In this document: piece by piece, positions 23,643-33,300 of the stretch | Numbering within the stretch: position 1 is the stretch's first letter | How the letters are laid out: each line of letters begins with the position of its first letter | Virus record (IMG/VR): IMGVR_UViG_3300009177_001484 | Span: 1-62,320 of that record | Source of the DNA: a virus | Strand: one strand, 5' to 3' | Length of the DNA: 62,320 nt | Position numbers and translations under genes: made by a program | The notes under the pieces: generated by a model | Database searches by the model: none | What the model was told of the DNA's origin: nothing | The model's input: only the letters and a program-made list of their open reading frames with translations

Positions 23643-24323
23643 ATGGTGCTGCTGACGACCAACCCGGATACACTGGGTGACGGCCATTTTCTGTTCGGCC
23701 CGTATGATCCCAACCTCTCGGGCGAAAATATCGTCCTGCTGGCGACGACGGTTGCGCTCGTATCCGGCACGATGCTGGGGCGCACGATCACCGGCACCCC
23801 GACTGTGGCGGCAGTTGCAGCAGTCAGCGGCAGCGGCGGCACGCCTGGCAACGGCGCGGTGGGAAGCCTTACGGCCGATGCCGGCGCCCCCGAAGGCGCC
23901 TACACGATCACCATTCTCAATCCGGCGGCGAATGCCGGCGCGTTCGAAGTGCGCAAGCCCGATCGCAGTCTCGACGGCTATGGCACGGTCGGCGTCGCCT
24001 ACAACGGCACGATCAACTTCACGCTGGCCGATGGCAGCACCGATTTCGTGGAAGACGACCGGATCACGGTCAATGTCTCCTATGCCGACTATGCCTATCG
24101 CTACGGCGCGCTGGATCCCGCGGCGGTCAACGGCCTGCAGAATTTTGCTGCGATCCTGTTCGGCCGCCGCGAGATCAGCACGGTTACGCAGCGCGCTGCC
24201 GGTGTCGTCCGCGACCAGGGCGTCAACGGCAATCTGATCACGTACCCGAACGCCATGACCACCGCCCAGAAGGCGAAGGCCGAGGATCAGGCACGCGACA
24301 AGGGCATCATCATCCGACGTTGA
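23643..24323 (+). CDS. Head decoration protein (gpD family) with insertion
   Basis: 226 aa, twice lambda gpD. Both ends match the D family (start FLFGPYDPNLSGENIVLLATT; end YGALDPAAVNGLQNFAAILFG). About 90 residues of glycine-rich, beta-type sequence (AVSGSGGTPGNGAVGSL to TDFVEDDRITVNVSY) are inserted in the middle. Trimers stabilise the expanded capsid; the insertion probably projects outward. AAGGAGG precedes the ATG. Confidence 0.82.
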   Translation: MVLLTTNPDTLGDGHFLFGPYDPNLSGENIVLLATTVALVSGTMLGRTITGTPTVAAVAAVSGSGGTPGNGAVGSLTADAGAPEGAYTITILNPAANAGAFEVRKPDRSLDGYGTVGVAYNGTINFTLADGSTDFVEDDRITVNVSYADYAYRYGALDPAAVNGLQNFAAILFGRREISTVTQRAAGVVRDQGVNGNLITYPNAMTTAQKAKAEDQARDKGIIIRR

Positions 24324-24391
24324 TACGAAACGGCGGGGATCGGTAACCACGGGGCAAGTTGACCGGTCGATCCGGGCCAAGGGAGCAAGAG

Positions 24392-25453
24392 ATGGAAGAA
24401 GTTCTCAATATTTTCCGGAACGACGCGTTCAGCAAAGCCAGCCTTCGCCGGATGGTCGACAACACGCCGTTCGTGCCGGGCCTGCTCGGCGAGATGCGGC
24501 TGTTCGACCCCAAGCCCACGACGAACGAATTCATCATCATCTACGAGGAAGATGGCAACATCCGCCTCATTCCGATGACCGAACGCGGCGCGGCCGACAT
24601 CCAGCAGGTTCGCGACCAGGGTCGCTTCTACGCGCTGAAGACCCGCCGTCTCGCCAAGATGGATTCGGTCCGCGCCTCGGAATTCCTCAATATCGGCAAC
24701 ACGGCGCTTCCCGAAACGGTCCGCGCGCGCGAAGCGTCCACCGTCGTCGCCAAGCGCACTGGGCAGCTGCAACGCGACATGGAGATGACCAAGGAGCTCC
24801 ATCGCCTTGGCGCGCTCCAGGGCAAGCTGATGGATGCCGATGGCACCACGGTCGTCTACGATTATTTCAGCGAATTTGGCATTTCCGCCCCGCCGCTTAT
24901 CGACATCGACTTCGCCGGCTTGTCCGAAGAAGAGTTCATGATGTTCTTCCAGGCGAACTTCTACACCCCGATGATGCTGTCGCTCGGTGAGAAGCGTCGG
25001 ACCGGCCAGACCTATGTCGGTGCGATCGTCGGCGACGGCTTCTGGTTCAAGCTCCAGACCCATCCGGGCTTTCGCGAGATCTGGAAGCTCAACATGCAGG
25101 CCCAGGCCATTGCCCGCGCGATGAACCCGCTTGTAATGCCCAACCAGTGGCAGCGGGTCGATTTCGGCGGCGTCACCTGGATCAACTATCAGGGATCGAC
25201 CGGCGGCGAGATTTCGGTGCCGTTCAACGAAGCCCGCTTCTTCCCGGTCAATGCAGTCGACGTATTTGACGTTTACTGGTCGCCTGGCGAAACTTTCGAG
25301 CAGGTCAAGGAAGAGGGTAAGCCAGCCTATCTCATGGTCCAGCCCGACGTGCGCAACGCGATGGTGTCGCACATCGACATCTTCCTGCGCAGCTATCCGC
25401 TCTACGCCTGCATCTATCCAAAGGCGCTGATGAAGGCGCGCGTGAAGCCCTGA
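24392..25453 (+). CDS. Major capsid protein (gpE family)
   Basis: 353 aa, near lambda gpE (341 aa). Family landmarks: MEEVLNIFRNDAFSKASL at the start, FDPKPTTNEFIIIYEEDG, QVRDQGRFYALKTRRLAK, and FPVNAVDVFDVYWSPGETF toward the end. HK97-type fold by family. GGGAG lies ten bases before the ATG. Confidence 0.95.
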   Translation: MEEVLNIFRNDAFSKASLRRMVDNTPFVPGLLGEMRLFDPKPTTNEFIIIYEEDGNIRLIPMTERGAADIQQVRDQGRFYALKTRRLAKMDSVRASEFLNIGNTALPETVRAREASTVVAKRTGQLQRDMEMTKELHRLGALQGKLMDADGTTVVYDYFSEFGISAPPLIDIDFAGLSEEEFMMFFQANFYTPMMLSLGEKRRTGQTYVGAIVGDGFWFKLQTHPGFREIWKLNMQAQAIARAMNPLVMPNQWQRVDFGGVTWINYQGSTGGEISVPFNEARFFPVNAVDVFDVYWSPGETFEQVKEEGKPAYLMVQPDVRNAMVSHIDIFLRSYPLYACIYPKALMKARVKP

Positions 25454-25492
25454 TCGCACCGCAACCGCCCTAGCTAGGACAAGGATCTGAGA

Positions 25493-26050
25493 ATGGATCA
25501 AGCCAACCGTACCAAGGTACATGTGATCGCCTTCGGCACCGTCGTCGCGAAGGACGGGTCGATCATCCATGTCGATCCTGGTAGCTCGGATCCGCGCTGC
25601 CGCAATCCGGTCGTCACCGACGAGGTCAAGGCGCTGCTGCTTGAGCGCGGTTTCATCAGCGAGTTGCACGGCGTTGCAGCTCAGATTGACGATGATGACG
25701 TTGTCCTTGGCGCCACGGCTCCCGAAGTCGTTCCGCTGGTGTCGACCGTCAGTTCGCTCACCGGTGCGCCGGTCGTCGGCGACTTCCCGGTCTATCCGGT
25801 CGGCCAGGAAGTGGTGCGCGAGCCGCTTAAGAACGAGGCAGGCGATATCGTCGAGCCCGAGGCCGATGCGGACGCCAGTGCGGCCGAAATAGTTGAAGAT
25901 GAGAACGGGGGTGCGGCCGGCACCGGTGCTGAAGGTGACGGGCTTTCGGAGACGGATCCTGATCTTGCACCGACGCCGGCTGCTGCCGTCACCGAGGCAA
26001 CCCCATCGGCCGCTGGCAAAGCGAAGAAGCCAGCGGCGAAGAGCAACTAA
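25493..26050 (+). CDS. Head-associated protein with acidic tail
   Basis: 185 aa. A compact N-terminal half (KVHVIAFGTVVAKDGSIIHV, KALLLERGFISELHG) is joined to an Ala/Glu/Asp-rich tail ending in KAKKPAAKSN. It occupies the lambda FI position between E and FII; FI is also acidic, but homology is not evident. Confidence 0.65.
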   Translation: MDQANRTKVHVIAFGTVVAKDGSIIHVDPGSSDPRCRNPVVTDEVKALLLERGFISELHGVAAQIDDDDVVLGATAPEVVPLVSTVSSLTGAPVVGDFPVYPVGQEVVREPLKNEAGDIVEPEADADASAAEIVEDENGGAAGTGAEGDGLSETDPDLAPTPAAAVTEATPSAAGKAKKPAAKSN

Positions 26051-26074
26051 GGGCGGGCTCCCCGCAGGACTGAT

Positions 26075-26112
26075 GGGGCCGTCCGCGTCAAGCAGGCGGT
26101 CCCTTTATTTTT
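26075..26112 (+). terminator. Intrinsic terminator after capsid genes
   Basis: Stem GGGGCCGTC / GGCGGTCCC (nine pairs, two wobble) with an eleven-base loop, then TTTATTTTT. A good rho-independent terminator. It would reduce transcription from the abundant capsid genes into the tail genes. Confidence 0.7.
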
Positions 26113-26120
26113 GGAAGTGA

Positions 26121-26453
26121 ATGATGAACTGGGCGGATCACGAGGCGATGATGAACGGGACGGTCGACGACCGGCTTGGGGATGTCATCGCCTGGTCGAC
26201 CGCCAACGGCCCGTTCGTCGAGGTGAAGGGGTTCGTGCTGTTTGAGGTAGCGCCCGTCGGCATCGGCGAGATCGACGAGATGCTGCACCGCCCGCACATC
26301 AAGATCGCGAAGTCCAGGGTGCCGTCGCTGTCCTCGGCCGACCGGATCCGCAACGCGCGCCTGGGCGACGGGACGTGGCGCCCTACCCCCAACCGGCAAC
26401 CCGACAGCACCGGCAACTACTGGCTGATCGATATCCAGCGGGCGTCGAACTGA
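26121..26453 (+). CDS. Head-tail connector, FII-like
   Basis: 110 aa. The order FEVAPVGIGEIDEM, then IAKSRVPSLSSADRIRNARLGDGTW and NYWLIDIQR parallels lambda FII (117 aa): a beta-barrel containing a short redesigned loop. It closes the filled head and forms the tail docking site. The ATG follows the terminator by eight bases. Confidence 0.65.
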   Translation: MMNWADHEAMMNGTVDDRLGDVIAWSTANGPFVEVKGFVLFEVAPVGIGEIDEMLHRPHIKIAKSRVPSLSSADRIRNARLGDGTWRPTPNRQPDSTGNYWLIDIQRASN

Positions 26454-26959
26454 TGCTGCTCCCGCCCCCACCCTTCATTCGGCTGCTGCTCGCCACCAAG
26501 GCCGCGCTCGAGGCGGTCGACTATGAAGACCTCGCCGGGTTCGCGGTCACCGTGCGGCATCATCGTGGACGCCATCCGTCCGCCGGCGAGCTGCCCGCAC
26601 TGTCGATCCTGTTCGACGAGAATGAGATCGACGGCGAGGACTCGCTCACCAGCTATGAAAGCGGCAACGATCTCAAGATCACGCTCCAGGCGGACAAGCT
26701 GCTCGATCCGGAAGATCAGGATCTCGACCCGACCGGACTGCTGGGCGCCGGCCGGATGCTTGCGGCTGGCCAGATCGCGCTGATCGCCGAGGGCGGTCCG
26801 TTGATCCCGCTGCTGTGCGACTGGGTCTCGAGCGGCGCGATCGCGCTGGACGAAGACTCGAGTGCCGATCTGGTGCGCGTCACCCAAGAATTCACGGTGC
26901 GCTACCGGACTCTGACCCTTGAACCGAATACGCTGCTTGCGATGGGAGAACAGCCATGA
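26453..26959 (+). CDS. Tail terminator-like minor protein
   Basis: 168 aa, not clearly recognised. Position and length match lambda Z/U, tail-completion proteins between FII and the tail tube. It begins MLLPPPPFIRLLLATKAALE and is overlapped by both neighbours (TGATG, ATGA). The role is inferred from gene order only. Confidence 0.55.
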   Translation: MLLPPPPFIRLLLATKAALEAVDYEDLAGFAVTVRHHRGRHPSAGELPALSILFDENEIDGEDSLTSYESGNDLKITLQADKLLDPEDQDLDPTGLLGAGRMLAAGQIALIAEGGPLIPLLCDWVSSGAIALDEDSSADLVRVTQEFTVRYRTLTLEPNTLLAMGEQP

Positions 26960-27258
26960 CCGAACCGAAGGACCATAAGGACGGCAAGCCGCCGATCGCA
27001 CTGCCGGCCGGATCGTTCGAAATGAGCGAGGTCGTCAAGCTGGCCGACAAGGTGCCGGCCGAGGGCGAGAAGCGCGATACGCTGCTGGCCGAGGGGTTGG
27101 AGAAGCTCAACGCCACCAAGCAACAGCCGCCCGAAGATCAGGAGACCGCGCCAGAGGCGATCGCCAAGGGCGCACCCGCACCGTTCGACGCGCCGATGGC
27201 GGTTGCGCCGGTCTCTATCCCCGAACCCGCAAGCTCGAGCAAGTCGGCGGCCGAATGA
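26956..27258 (+). CDS. Small hypothetical protein before tail tube
   Basis: 100 aa, hydrophilic and Pro/Ala/Glu-rich in the second half, probably disordered. Not recognised. Translation is coupled to the preceding gene. Confidence 0.6.
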   Translation: MTEPKDHKDGKPPIALPAGSFEMSEVVKLADKVPAEGEKRDTLLAEGLEKLNATKQQPPEDQETAPEAIAKGAPAPFDAPMAVAPVSIPEPASSSKSAAE

Positions 27259-27294
27259 TCCCGGCGCCCGGTAACTGATCAGGAGAAACACGAT

Positions 27295-28497
27295 ATGGCA
27301 TGGAATCTTCGCTCTAAGGTCGTGGCGATGGGGGTCGCACTCCAGGTCTCGGCCGGCGTCTTCGTCTCTCCGTCCGCCGCCGACCTGGTCGCGGTCTCGG
27401 TCCCCAACAACAACTACAACGTCATCACCGCGGAAGATCCGACGGCGACGGGGGGTATCTGGGCCGCAAACCCGGTCTATCTCGGCAAGTCCGGTACCGC
27501 CGGCGCGACCATTCCGCTCCGCGGCCCAGGCGGCGCTTCGCCGCCGGCGCTGAACGCATGGCCGGTCGGCCGGATCATGCAGGCCGCAGGCTGGGTCGAA
27601 TTGCGCAATGGTGCCGCGATCACGGGCCAGGTGCTGCAGTCGGGCAACACCACGACATCGCTGGTGCTGGCGACCGCACAGCCCTCGACCGATGACCTCC
27701 TGATCGGCGTGCCGGTAACCCAGGCGCAGGTCGGCACGGGTTTCCGCGCGACGACGTTGATCCGCGACTATGTGGGTTCGACCCGCACCGCGCATCTGGC
27801 GGAGACGCTGGGCATCGCACCGGCGACCGGCGACGCCTACACCATTCCGCCCTATCTTCTCTACGTCCTGGGCACCCTCACCACGCCACCGCCCAAGCTG
27901 TCGATCTCTATCTGGCGCGACAAGAAGCGGTATGACTATGTCGACTGGTCGCCGACGTCGCTGTCGATCGATGTGCCGGTCGCCAACGACGCCAACCAGG
28001 TGTTCCCGTCGATCGAGTTCACCGGCAGTGCCACGCCTTATGCGGTCACCGACGAATCGGCCCCGATCCTCTCTTCGGCGGCGTTGTCGGTTCCGGTCGT
28101 GCCTGCCCGTGGCGGCAAGTTCTTCCTCGACAAGATCAAGCTGGGTCACCAGAGCGTCAAGTTCACCGAATCGACCGAGGTCGGCGCGCCTTCGAACCAG
28201 AACCAGGACATCGGCCAGGACGGCTACGAGATCATGTCCGGTACCAAGACGATCGACCTCGACCTGAACGACATGACGGTCGCGACCTACGATCTGAAGG
28301 CGACAGAGGATGCTCGGACGGTCGTGCCGATCCTGTCGACATTCGGGCTGGGCGCCGGCAATAATTTCGGCCTGCTGCTGCCGAACAACATCCTGAGCGG
28401 GCACAGCCCGGGCGACAGAAACGGGTTCACCAACCTGACTGGCAATGCAGCGCCCCAGGATGTAGATAAGTCAGCAGCGCTCGCAATTTGGTGGTGA
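27295..28497 (+). CDS. Major tail (tube) protein
   Basis: 400 aa, beta-rich, lying directly upstream of the tail chaperone and tape measure genes, the standard position of the tail tube subunit. Segments such as KLSISIWRDKKRYDYVDWSP and YEIMSGTKTIDLDLNDMTVATYDL suit a tube-fold protein. It is longer than lambda V (246 aa), so extra domains may decorate the tube. AGGAG precedes the ATG. Confidence 0.75.
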   Translation: MAWNLRSKVVAMGVALQVSAGVFVSPSAADLVAVSVPNNNYNVITAEDPTATGGIWAANPVYLGKSGTAGATIPLRGPGGASPPALNAWPVGRIMQAAGWVELRNGAAITGQVLQSGNTTTSLVLATAQPSTDDLLIGVPVTQAQVGTGFRATTLIRDYVGSTRTAHLAETLGIAPATGDAYTIPPYLLYVLGTLTTPPPKLSISIWRDKKRYDYVDWSPTSLSIDVPVANDANQVFPSIEFTGSATPYAVTDESAPILSSAALSVPVVPARGGKFFLDKIKLGHQSVKFTESTEVGAPSNQNQDIGQDGYEIMSGTKTIDLDLNDMTVATYDLKATEDARTVVPILSTFGLGAGNNFGLLLPNNILSGHSPGDRNGFTNLTGNAAPQDVDKSAALAIWW

Positions 28498-28540
28498 CTT
28501 TCGATCTATCTCCGGTGTACTCCGGTAAATAGGTTCCCCC

Positions 28541-28573
28541 GGCCTCCTGATTGTCCCGAGCGATCAGGAGGCC
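28541..28573 (+). promoter_or_regulatory. Hairpin covering the tail-chaperone ribosome binding site
   Basis: Perfect 11-base stem (GGCCTCCTGAT / ATCAGGAGGCC) with an 11-base loop. No T run follows, so it is not a classical terminator. The right arm contains AGGAGG seven bases before the ATG at 28579, so in folded mRNA that site is hidden. Confidence 0.6.
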
Positions 28574-28578
28574 ATTTC

Positions 28579-29511
28579 ATGTCAAAAACAAATTCTTCAC
28601 AGCCACCCGCGCTCTATATTCCCGTCACGGCCGCCGTGCCGACCGACTTCACCCCGCCTTCGATCAAAGACACCGAGCACGACATGCGCTTCGTGGTGTC
28701 GATTCCCACGCCATCGGAGCGGGAGCGCCTGGGCGCCCGGCTCTACGCCTATGGCGTGGTCCAGGTCAGCCAGGAGCTGATGCGCGCGACGACGATCGAC
28801 GAGCTCTACAATCTGTTCCCGGAAGAGGAGGCTGAAGACAAGGCCAATTTCCTCGACACCTATTGGCAGCGCCAGATCATCGACGAAGAGAATATGACGC
28901 TGTGGACCGACAAGGAACGGCAGCGCATCCTGGACGAAATGGAAGGCGCACCGGCACGCGCCGCCTATGAGATGCCGATCAAGCTCAATCGCATCCGGGA
29001 CGACGCCAAAGCCACGATGCTGGTCGATGAGGCGTTCAATCGCTCGGAACGGCTTCGGACGCTGGGCGCCCGCCAGATAAACTATGCCCGTGAGGCTGGC
29101 CGCATGCAGATGCGCATGCACATCAAGGGATGTTTCCCGAACGCCAAGGGCGCCCCCGTGCCCGCGATCGATATCGAGGGTGATCTGCTTACCGTCGCGT
29201 CGCTCGATGCGATCCGCGATGCGATCGGCGAGGCGGCCTGGAAAGAACTGATCGACCACATCCAATCGCTCTACGATCTCGACAGGGAAGAGGTGGGAAA
29301 CTCCGACTCGCTGCCCGGGAAGCCGCCCGAAGCGACTGGTTCGCCAGAACCGAGCGGCGATTCGGCGAGCAGCGATGGACCTTCGACGACATCGAATATT
29401 GGAGCAACCCCGTCCGGCGAATCCGCGACGACCATCGCACCATCGTCGCCCTCTACCTCCTCAGCCGCAGCGACGCCGAAAAAGGCTGGCCCGACGGCAA
29501 AGGCCGCATAG
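28579..29511 (+). CDS. Tail assembly chaperone, zero-frame product (gpG-like)
   Basis: 310 aa. The first 240 residues are helical and acidic (FVVSIPTPSERERLGARLYAYG, DELYNLFPEEEAEDKANFLDTYW); the last 70, after codon 241, are Ser/Pro/Ala low complexity, as expected for a tail read only when no frameshift occurs. It lies between tail tube and tape measure genes. With the frameshifted form it should coat the tape measure protein during tail assembly. Confidence 0.78.
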   Translation: MSKTNSSQPPALYIPVTAAVPTDFTPPSIKDTEHDMRFVVSIPTPSERERLGARLYAYGVVQVSQELMRATTIDELYNLFPEEEAEDKANFLDTYWQRQIIDEENMTLWTDKERQRILDEMEGAPARAAYEMPIKLNRIRDDAKATMLVDEAFNRSERLRTLGARQINYAREAGRMQMRMHIKGCFPNAKGAPVPAIDIEGDLLTVASLDAIRDAIGEAAWKELIDHIQSLYDLDREEVGNSDSLPGKPPEATGSPEPSGDSASSDGPSTTSNIGATPSGESATTIAPSSPSTSSAAATPKKAGPTAKAA

Positions 29512-29579
29512 ACCAGCCCATCCGGCTGATCCGCGCGTTCGATGTCGTGAAGCAATATTACGATCAGCAGGAGGGCTAG
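28579..29579 (+). CDS. Tail assembly chaperone, -1 frameshift product (gpGT-like)
   Basis: The slippery heptamer GGGAAAC (29295-29301) is exactly in phase (GTG GGA AAC). After a -1 slip at 29301 the second frame stays open to the TAG at 29577-29579, adding 92 codons with protein-like content (RFGEQRWTFDDIEYWSNPVR, IDQPIRLIRAFDVVKQYY). The product is 333 aa. The second frame has no start codon of its own, ends one base before the next ATG, and the arrangement equals lambda G-T. A downstream hairpin (CGGG-AAGCCG-CCCG) may help the slip. Confidence 0.82.
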
Positions 29580-30272
29580 ATGGCCGCGCCGATCCGGTTC
29601 ATGTTCAAGGTGCCGGATTTCAAGGCGGCCTTTGCCGGCGAGGCGCGGACCTATCGGCGCAAGCGCGAGCAGGCCGCGCACATCGCGACCGACCGGGCCT
29701 CGCGCGAAGCGCAGGCCGTGCTGCGCGCCCGGATGAAAAGCGCGGGTCTCGGACGCCTCGGCAATGCGGTCGGCCAGACCTCGTCGCTGCGCAAGAAAGG
29801 CAAGTCGCCCTATGGCGTGCTCTATGCCAAGGGCGGCGACGATACGCTGGCCGGCGGCGCGCTCGAGGCTTATACCCAGGGCGTCATCATTCGGGCACGC
29901 AACCGGCAGTGGCTGGCATTCCAGACCCAGGCGGTGCAGCGACTGATCGGCCGCAGGCGGATGACGCCAGAGCGCTATAATCAATCCAGCCTGGTCACCC
30001 GCCTCGGCCCGCTGCATTTCCGTCCGGTGAAGCCTGGTCTCGCTTTCCTGGTCGCCCGCAACGTCACCCTCAGCCCAAAGGATGGCAGGGCCAAAGCCGC
30101 CGGCAAGCGCGCGCCGCGCACGAGGATCCCGGCGAAGGAAGTCGTCGTGTTCGTGCTCATTCGCTTCACGCGGCGCGGCAAGCGGCTCGACAAGGACCAG
30201 ACGGTCGCACCGGTGTTCGCAAAGGTAGGTCCCTATTACGGCGAGGCCTTGGCCGAATTGCTGACAGCGTGA
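29580..30272 (+). CDS. DUF6441-like tail protein
   Basis: 230 aa, basic. It starts MAAPIRFMFKVPDFKAAFAGE and holds AKGGDDTLAGGALEAYTQG and a C-terminal KVGPYYGEALAELLTA, agreeing with the phage family DUF6441 as I remember it. It lies between chaperone and tape measure; possibly a tail-completion factor. The ATG follows the frameshift product's stop by one base. Confidence 0.7.
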   Translation: MAAPIRFMFKVPDFKAAFAGEARTYRRKREQAAHIATDRASREAQAVLRARMKSAGLGRLGNAVGQTSSLRKKGKSPYGVLYAKGGDDTLAGGALEAYTQGVIIRARNRQWLAFQTQAVQRLIGRRRMTPERYNQSSLVTRLGPLHFRPVKPGLAFLVARNVTLSPKDGRAKAAGKRAPRTRIPAKEVVVFVLIRFTRRGKRLDKDQTVAPVFAKVGPYYGEALAELLTA

Positions 30273-30342
30273 TGCTGTCCGAAGGCGGCATTCCACGCTA
30301 TAGGGAGGCAGGCCAGCAGCTGCGCGTACCGGGAGATCATCC

Positions 30343-33300
30343 TTGCCGCGCGCATCCACCTTCACGACCTATTGCAACACGGTACTCGACAAGAACACCG
30401 AGCAGCAGTTCGACCGGCTGGCGGCGGCGGCGACACGCGCCTTCACGACCATCCAGCGCAGCGCATCTTCTGCCTCGGCCGCCACGGCCGGGCTGTTGGG
30501 CGGGCGGGGCACCGGAGGGCTTGGCGCCGGCACCAGTCCCGCCGTCCGGTTGCAGGCCCAGGCCCAGCGCGCGGCGGCCGTCGCCTACCAGGTCAATGCA
30601 CGCGCTGCCCGGGACAATAGCGCGGCGGTAGAGCGGCAGGGGCGCATCGCGGAAGCCGCGGCGCGCAAGAACAGCCTGCTGAGCAAGACGCTCGAGACCA
30701 GCGCGACGTCGCTGCGGATCGTCCAGGGCCAGCTCGGCCCGGTGGCGGGCCGGGTCCAGGCCGTCGCCGGCGCGATCAACGAACTGACCGGCCTGCGTCT
30801 TGGCGTCGCCGGGCTGGGTGCCGCGATCTTCGGGCTGGCGCGCAGCGCGAACCAGTTCACCGAGATCCGCACCGCGCTTCAACCCTTTTACGAAACCCAG
30901 CGCGACGTGAACGCGGCGATGGCGGACGTGGTGGGCATTTCCAACCGGTCGCGCCAGGCGCTGGCGCCGATCGCCCAGCTCTACACCCGCATCAACCAGG
31001 CGGGGAAAGAGTTCGGAATCACCAGCGCGCGGGCGGCGCGGATCACCGAGATCGCCGCCAAGGCCGCCTCGCTGTCGGGAGGATCCAAGGACAGCCAGAA
31101 CGATGCGTTGCGCCAGTTTACGCAAGGCCTGGGATCGAACCAGTTCGGCGGCGACGAGCTGCGGTCGGTCAAGGAAGGCGCGTTCCGCCTGGCCAAGGCG
31201 ATCGCCGACGGGCTCGGGGTATCGATCGCCCAGCTGAAGGAGCTCGGCGCCAATGGCGAGCTCACCGCCGAGAAGGTGGCGACCGCGCTCGAGCGTTCGG
31301 CCGACCGGATCGAGACCGAATTCGGCCGGATGGATCAGACGCTGGGATCGTCCAGCACCAAGTTCGTCAACAATCTGCTTTTGATGGCAGGCGGGATCGA
31401 TTCGACGCTGGGCCTGACATCGACGCTTGCGCGCTCCCTGTCTTTCGTCGCCGACAACCTCAAGGGCCTGGCGAAGATCGCGGCCGGCGTGGCCGCCGGG
31501 TTCGCAGCGATCAAGGCCGCGACCTTCGTCGGCGAGATCTCCAGCGGCGTGAAACAGTTCCTGGTGATGCAGGCCGCGGTCACCGAGCTCGGCAAGCGTC
31601 GCTCGGCCGAAGCGCTGGTCGCCAAGCATGCCGCGGCCGAGCGCGTTCAGGAGTTGGAAGAGCAACGGCTCGAGATCTTCCGGGTAATCGGGGCGCTTGA
31701 GCAGCAGGCCGCCGAGGAAGCCAAGATCGCGAATTTGGCAAACCGCAATGCAGCCGCTGGATTTCCGGGTGCGTCGGTCGGCGGCAAGATCGTCGGCGCC
31801 GCCGAGGCCAATGCCAAGCTTGCTGATACGGCTGGGAAGTTAAGCCAGGCCCAGGCCGCGGCCGCGCGCAACAGTCGGCTGTACGAGACAGCCGTCAGTA
31901 ATGCCGCTGTAGCCACTGATCGTTACGAAAAGCGGGTTGCCATTGCATCAGGCCGCACCAGTCTTTTCAAGCTTGGAATGTCGGGTCTGCTCAGCGTGTT
32001 CAATCCTTATGCGCTCGTTGTGGGGCTCGCGACGACCGCGCTGATCAGTTACGCCACGCGAACAACTGCTGCGGAAAAAGCCATAGCAGGGCTGACCGCC
32101 GAGCAGCGCAATGCGATCGACGCAATTGACGCGACGACCAAAGCCTTGCTTGCCCAGGATTCGGTGCTGGCGCGGCAGGAGGTTCGGTCCCGCAAGAAGT
32201 TGGCCAATGATGCCAACGATGCCGAGAAGGAGGCCCGCGGCAATCTCGCCAGCAGCATCAATGAGTTGGCCAATGGCGCCGGCTTTAGCACCGACGGCGG
32301 GAAACTGCGAAATATTGCCAACCAGCTGCGCGACGGCATCCTGACGATCAAGGACGCGGACGCCAAGCTCGAGCCGATCAGGCAGCGCAACCCGTCTCTC
32401 TTCCGTGCTGGCATCGTCGATAAGATCCTGGGCGGTGCACAGACCAAGATCGACGACCAGATCAAGGAAGGGATGAAGCAAGCCCAGGTGCTCAAGTTCT
32501 CGCAGAAGAACCTGACGGACGCACAGGACGCGCTCGACCAAGCATTGAAGCATCCACCTGCAGCGCCGACGACGACCCCTCCGTCAACCGCGAACATTGC
32601 TGCGCTTGCGGCCCAGGCCGAGGTCGCCGCCTATGATGACGGCACCCATGCGCTGAAGGAAGCATCCGCCCGGCGTAAAGCCGCGATCGCGGCGCTCGAC
32701 AGCGAGTTCGGGGTCAAGGGAGGCAAGATCGATCCGTCGAAGTCGAACGACTATCTGGCGCGCCGCACCGAGATCGAGAAGACATACAAGCAGGAGACCG
32801 ACCTCGCGCGCGCCCAGAAGGCAGCCGCCGCGCAGGCCCTGTCCGATCAGCGCAAGCGCGGCCGTGAAGCGATCCAGCTGGTCAATCAACAGGAAACTGC
32901 CGAGGAGCGCATCGCGCGGATCCGTGAGAAGTTCGACGAGGCACCGCGGCTCGCCGACCAGGGCAAGCAGGCCCTGCGCGAACTGGACGATCTCATCAAG
33001 AAATATGGCGAGTTGAAGGATGCCAAGAGCCGGGCGATCGTCGCCGACGCGACCTCGGCCCGTGGCGTCGTCGTCGACAATCTCGACAAGCCCTACAAGG
33101 AATATCTCCGCGCCCAGCAGGAGGGTCTCGCGATTCAGCGGCTGGTGCTCCAGGGAAGGAACGCAGAGGCCGCCGCGCTCCAGACCATCTATGATCTCAC
33201 CGAACAGATGGGTCCGCTCGACGACGCGCGCAAAAAGCGGATCTACGAAGCCGCGGTCGCCAACGAACAGATCACGCGCGAGCTGGAAGCCCAGCAGCGG

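Noticed and set aside
24287-25669. 460-codon open frame on the minus strand
   Set aside because: Antisense to the major capsid gene and without motifs.
26075-26112. Riboswitch or structured RNA
   Set aside because: A simple stem with T run explains it as an intrinsic terminator; no further conserved structure is visible.
29375-29980. 201-codon plus-strand frame
   Set aside because: Arg/Pro/His-rich third frame over the frameshift region and the DUF6441-like gene; the other two frames are the supported ones.
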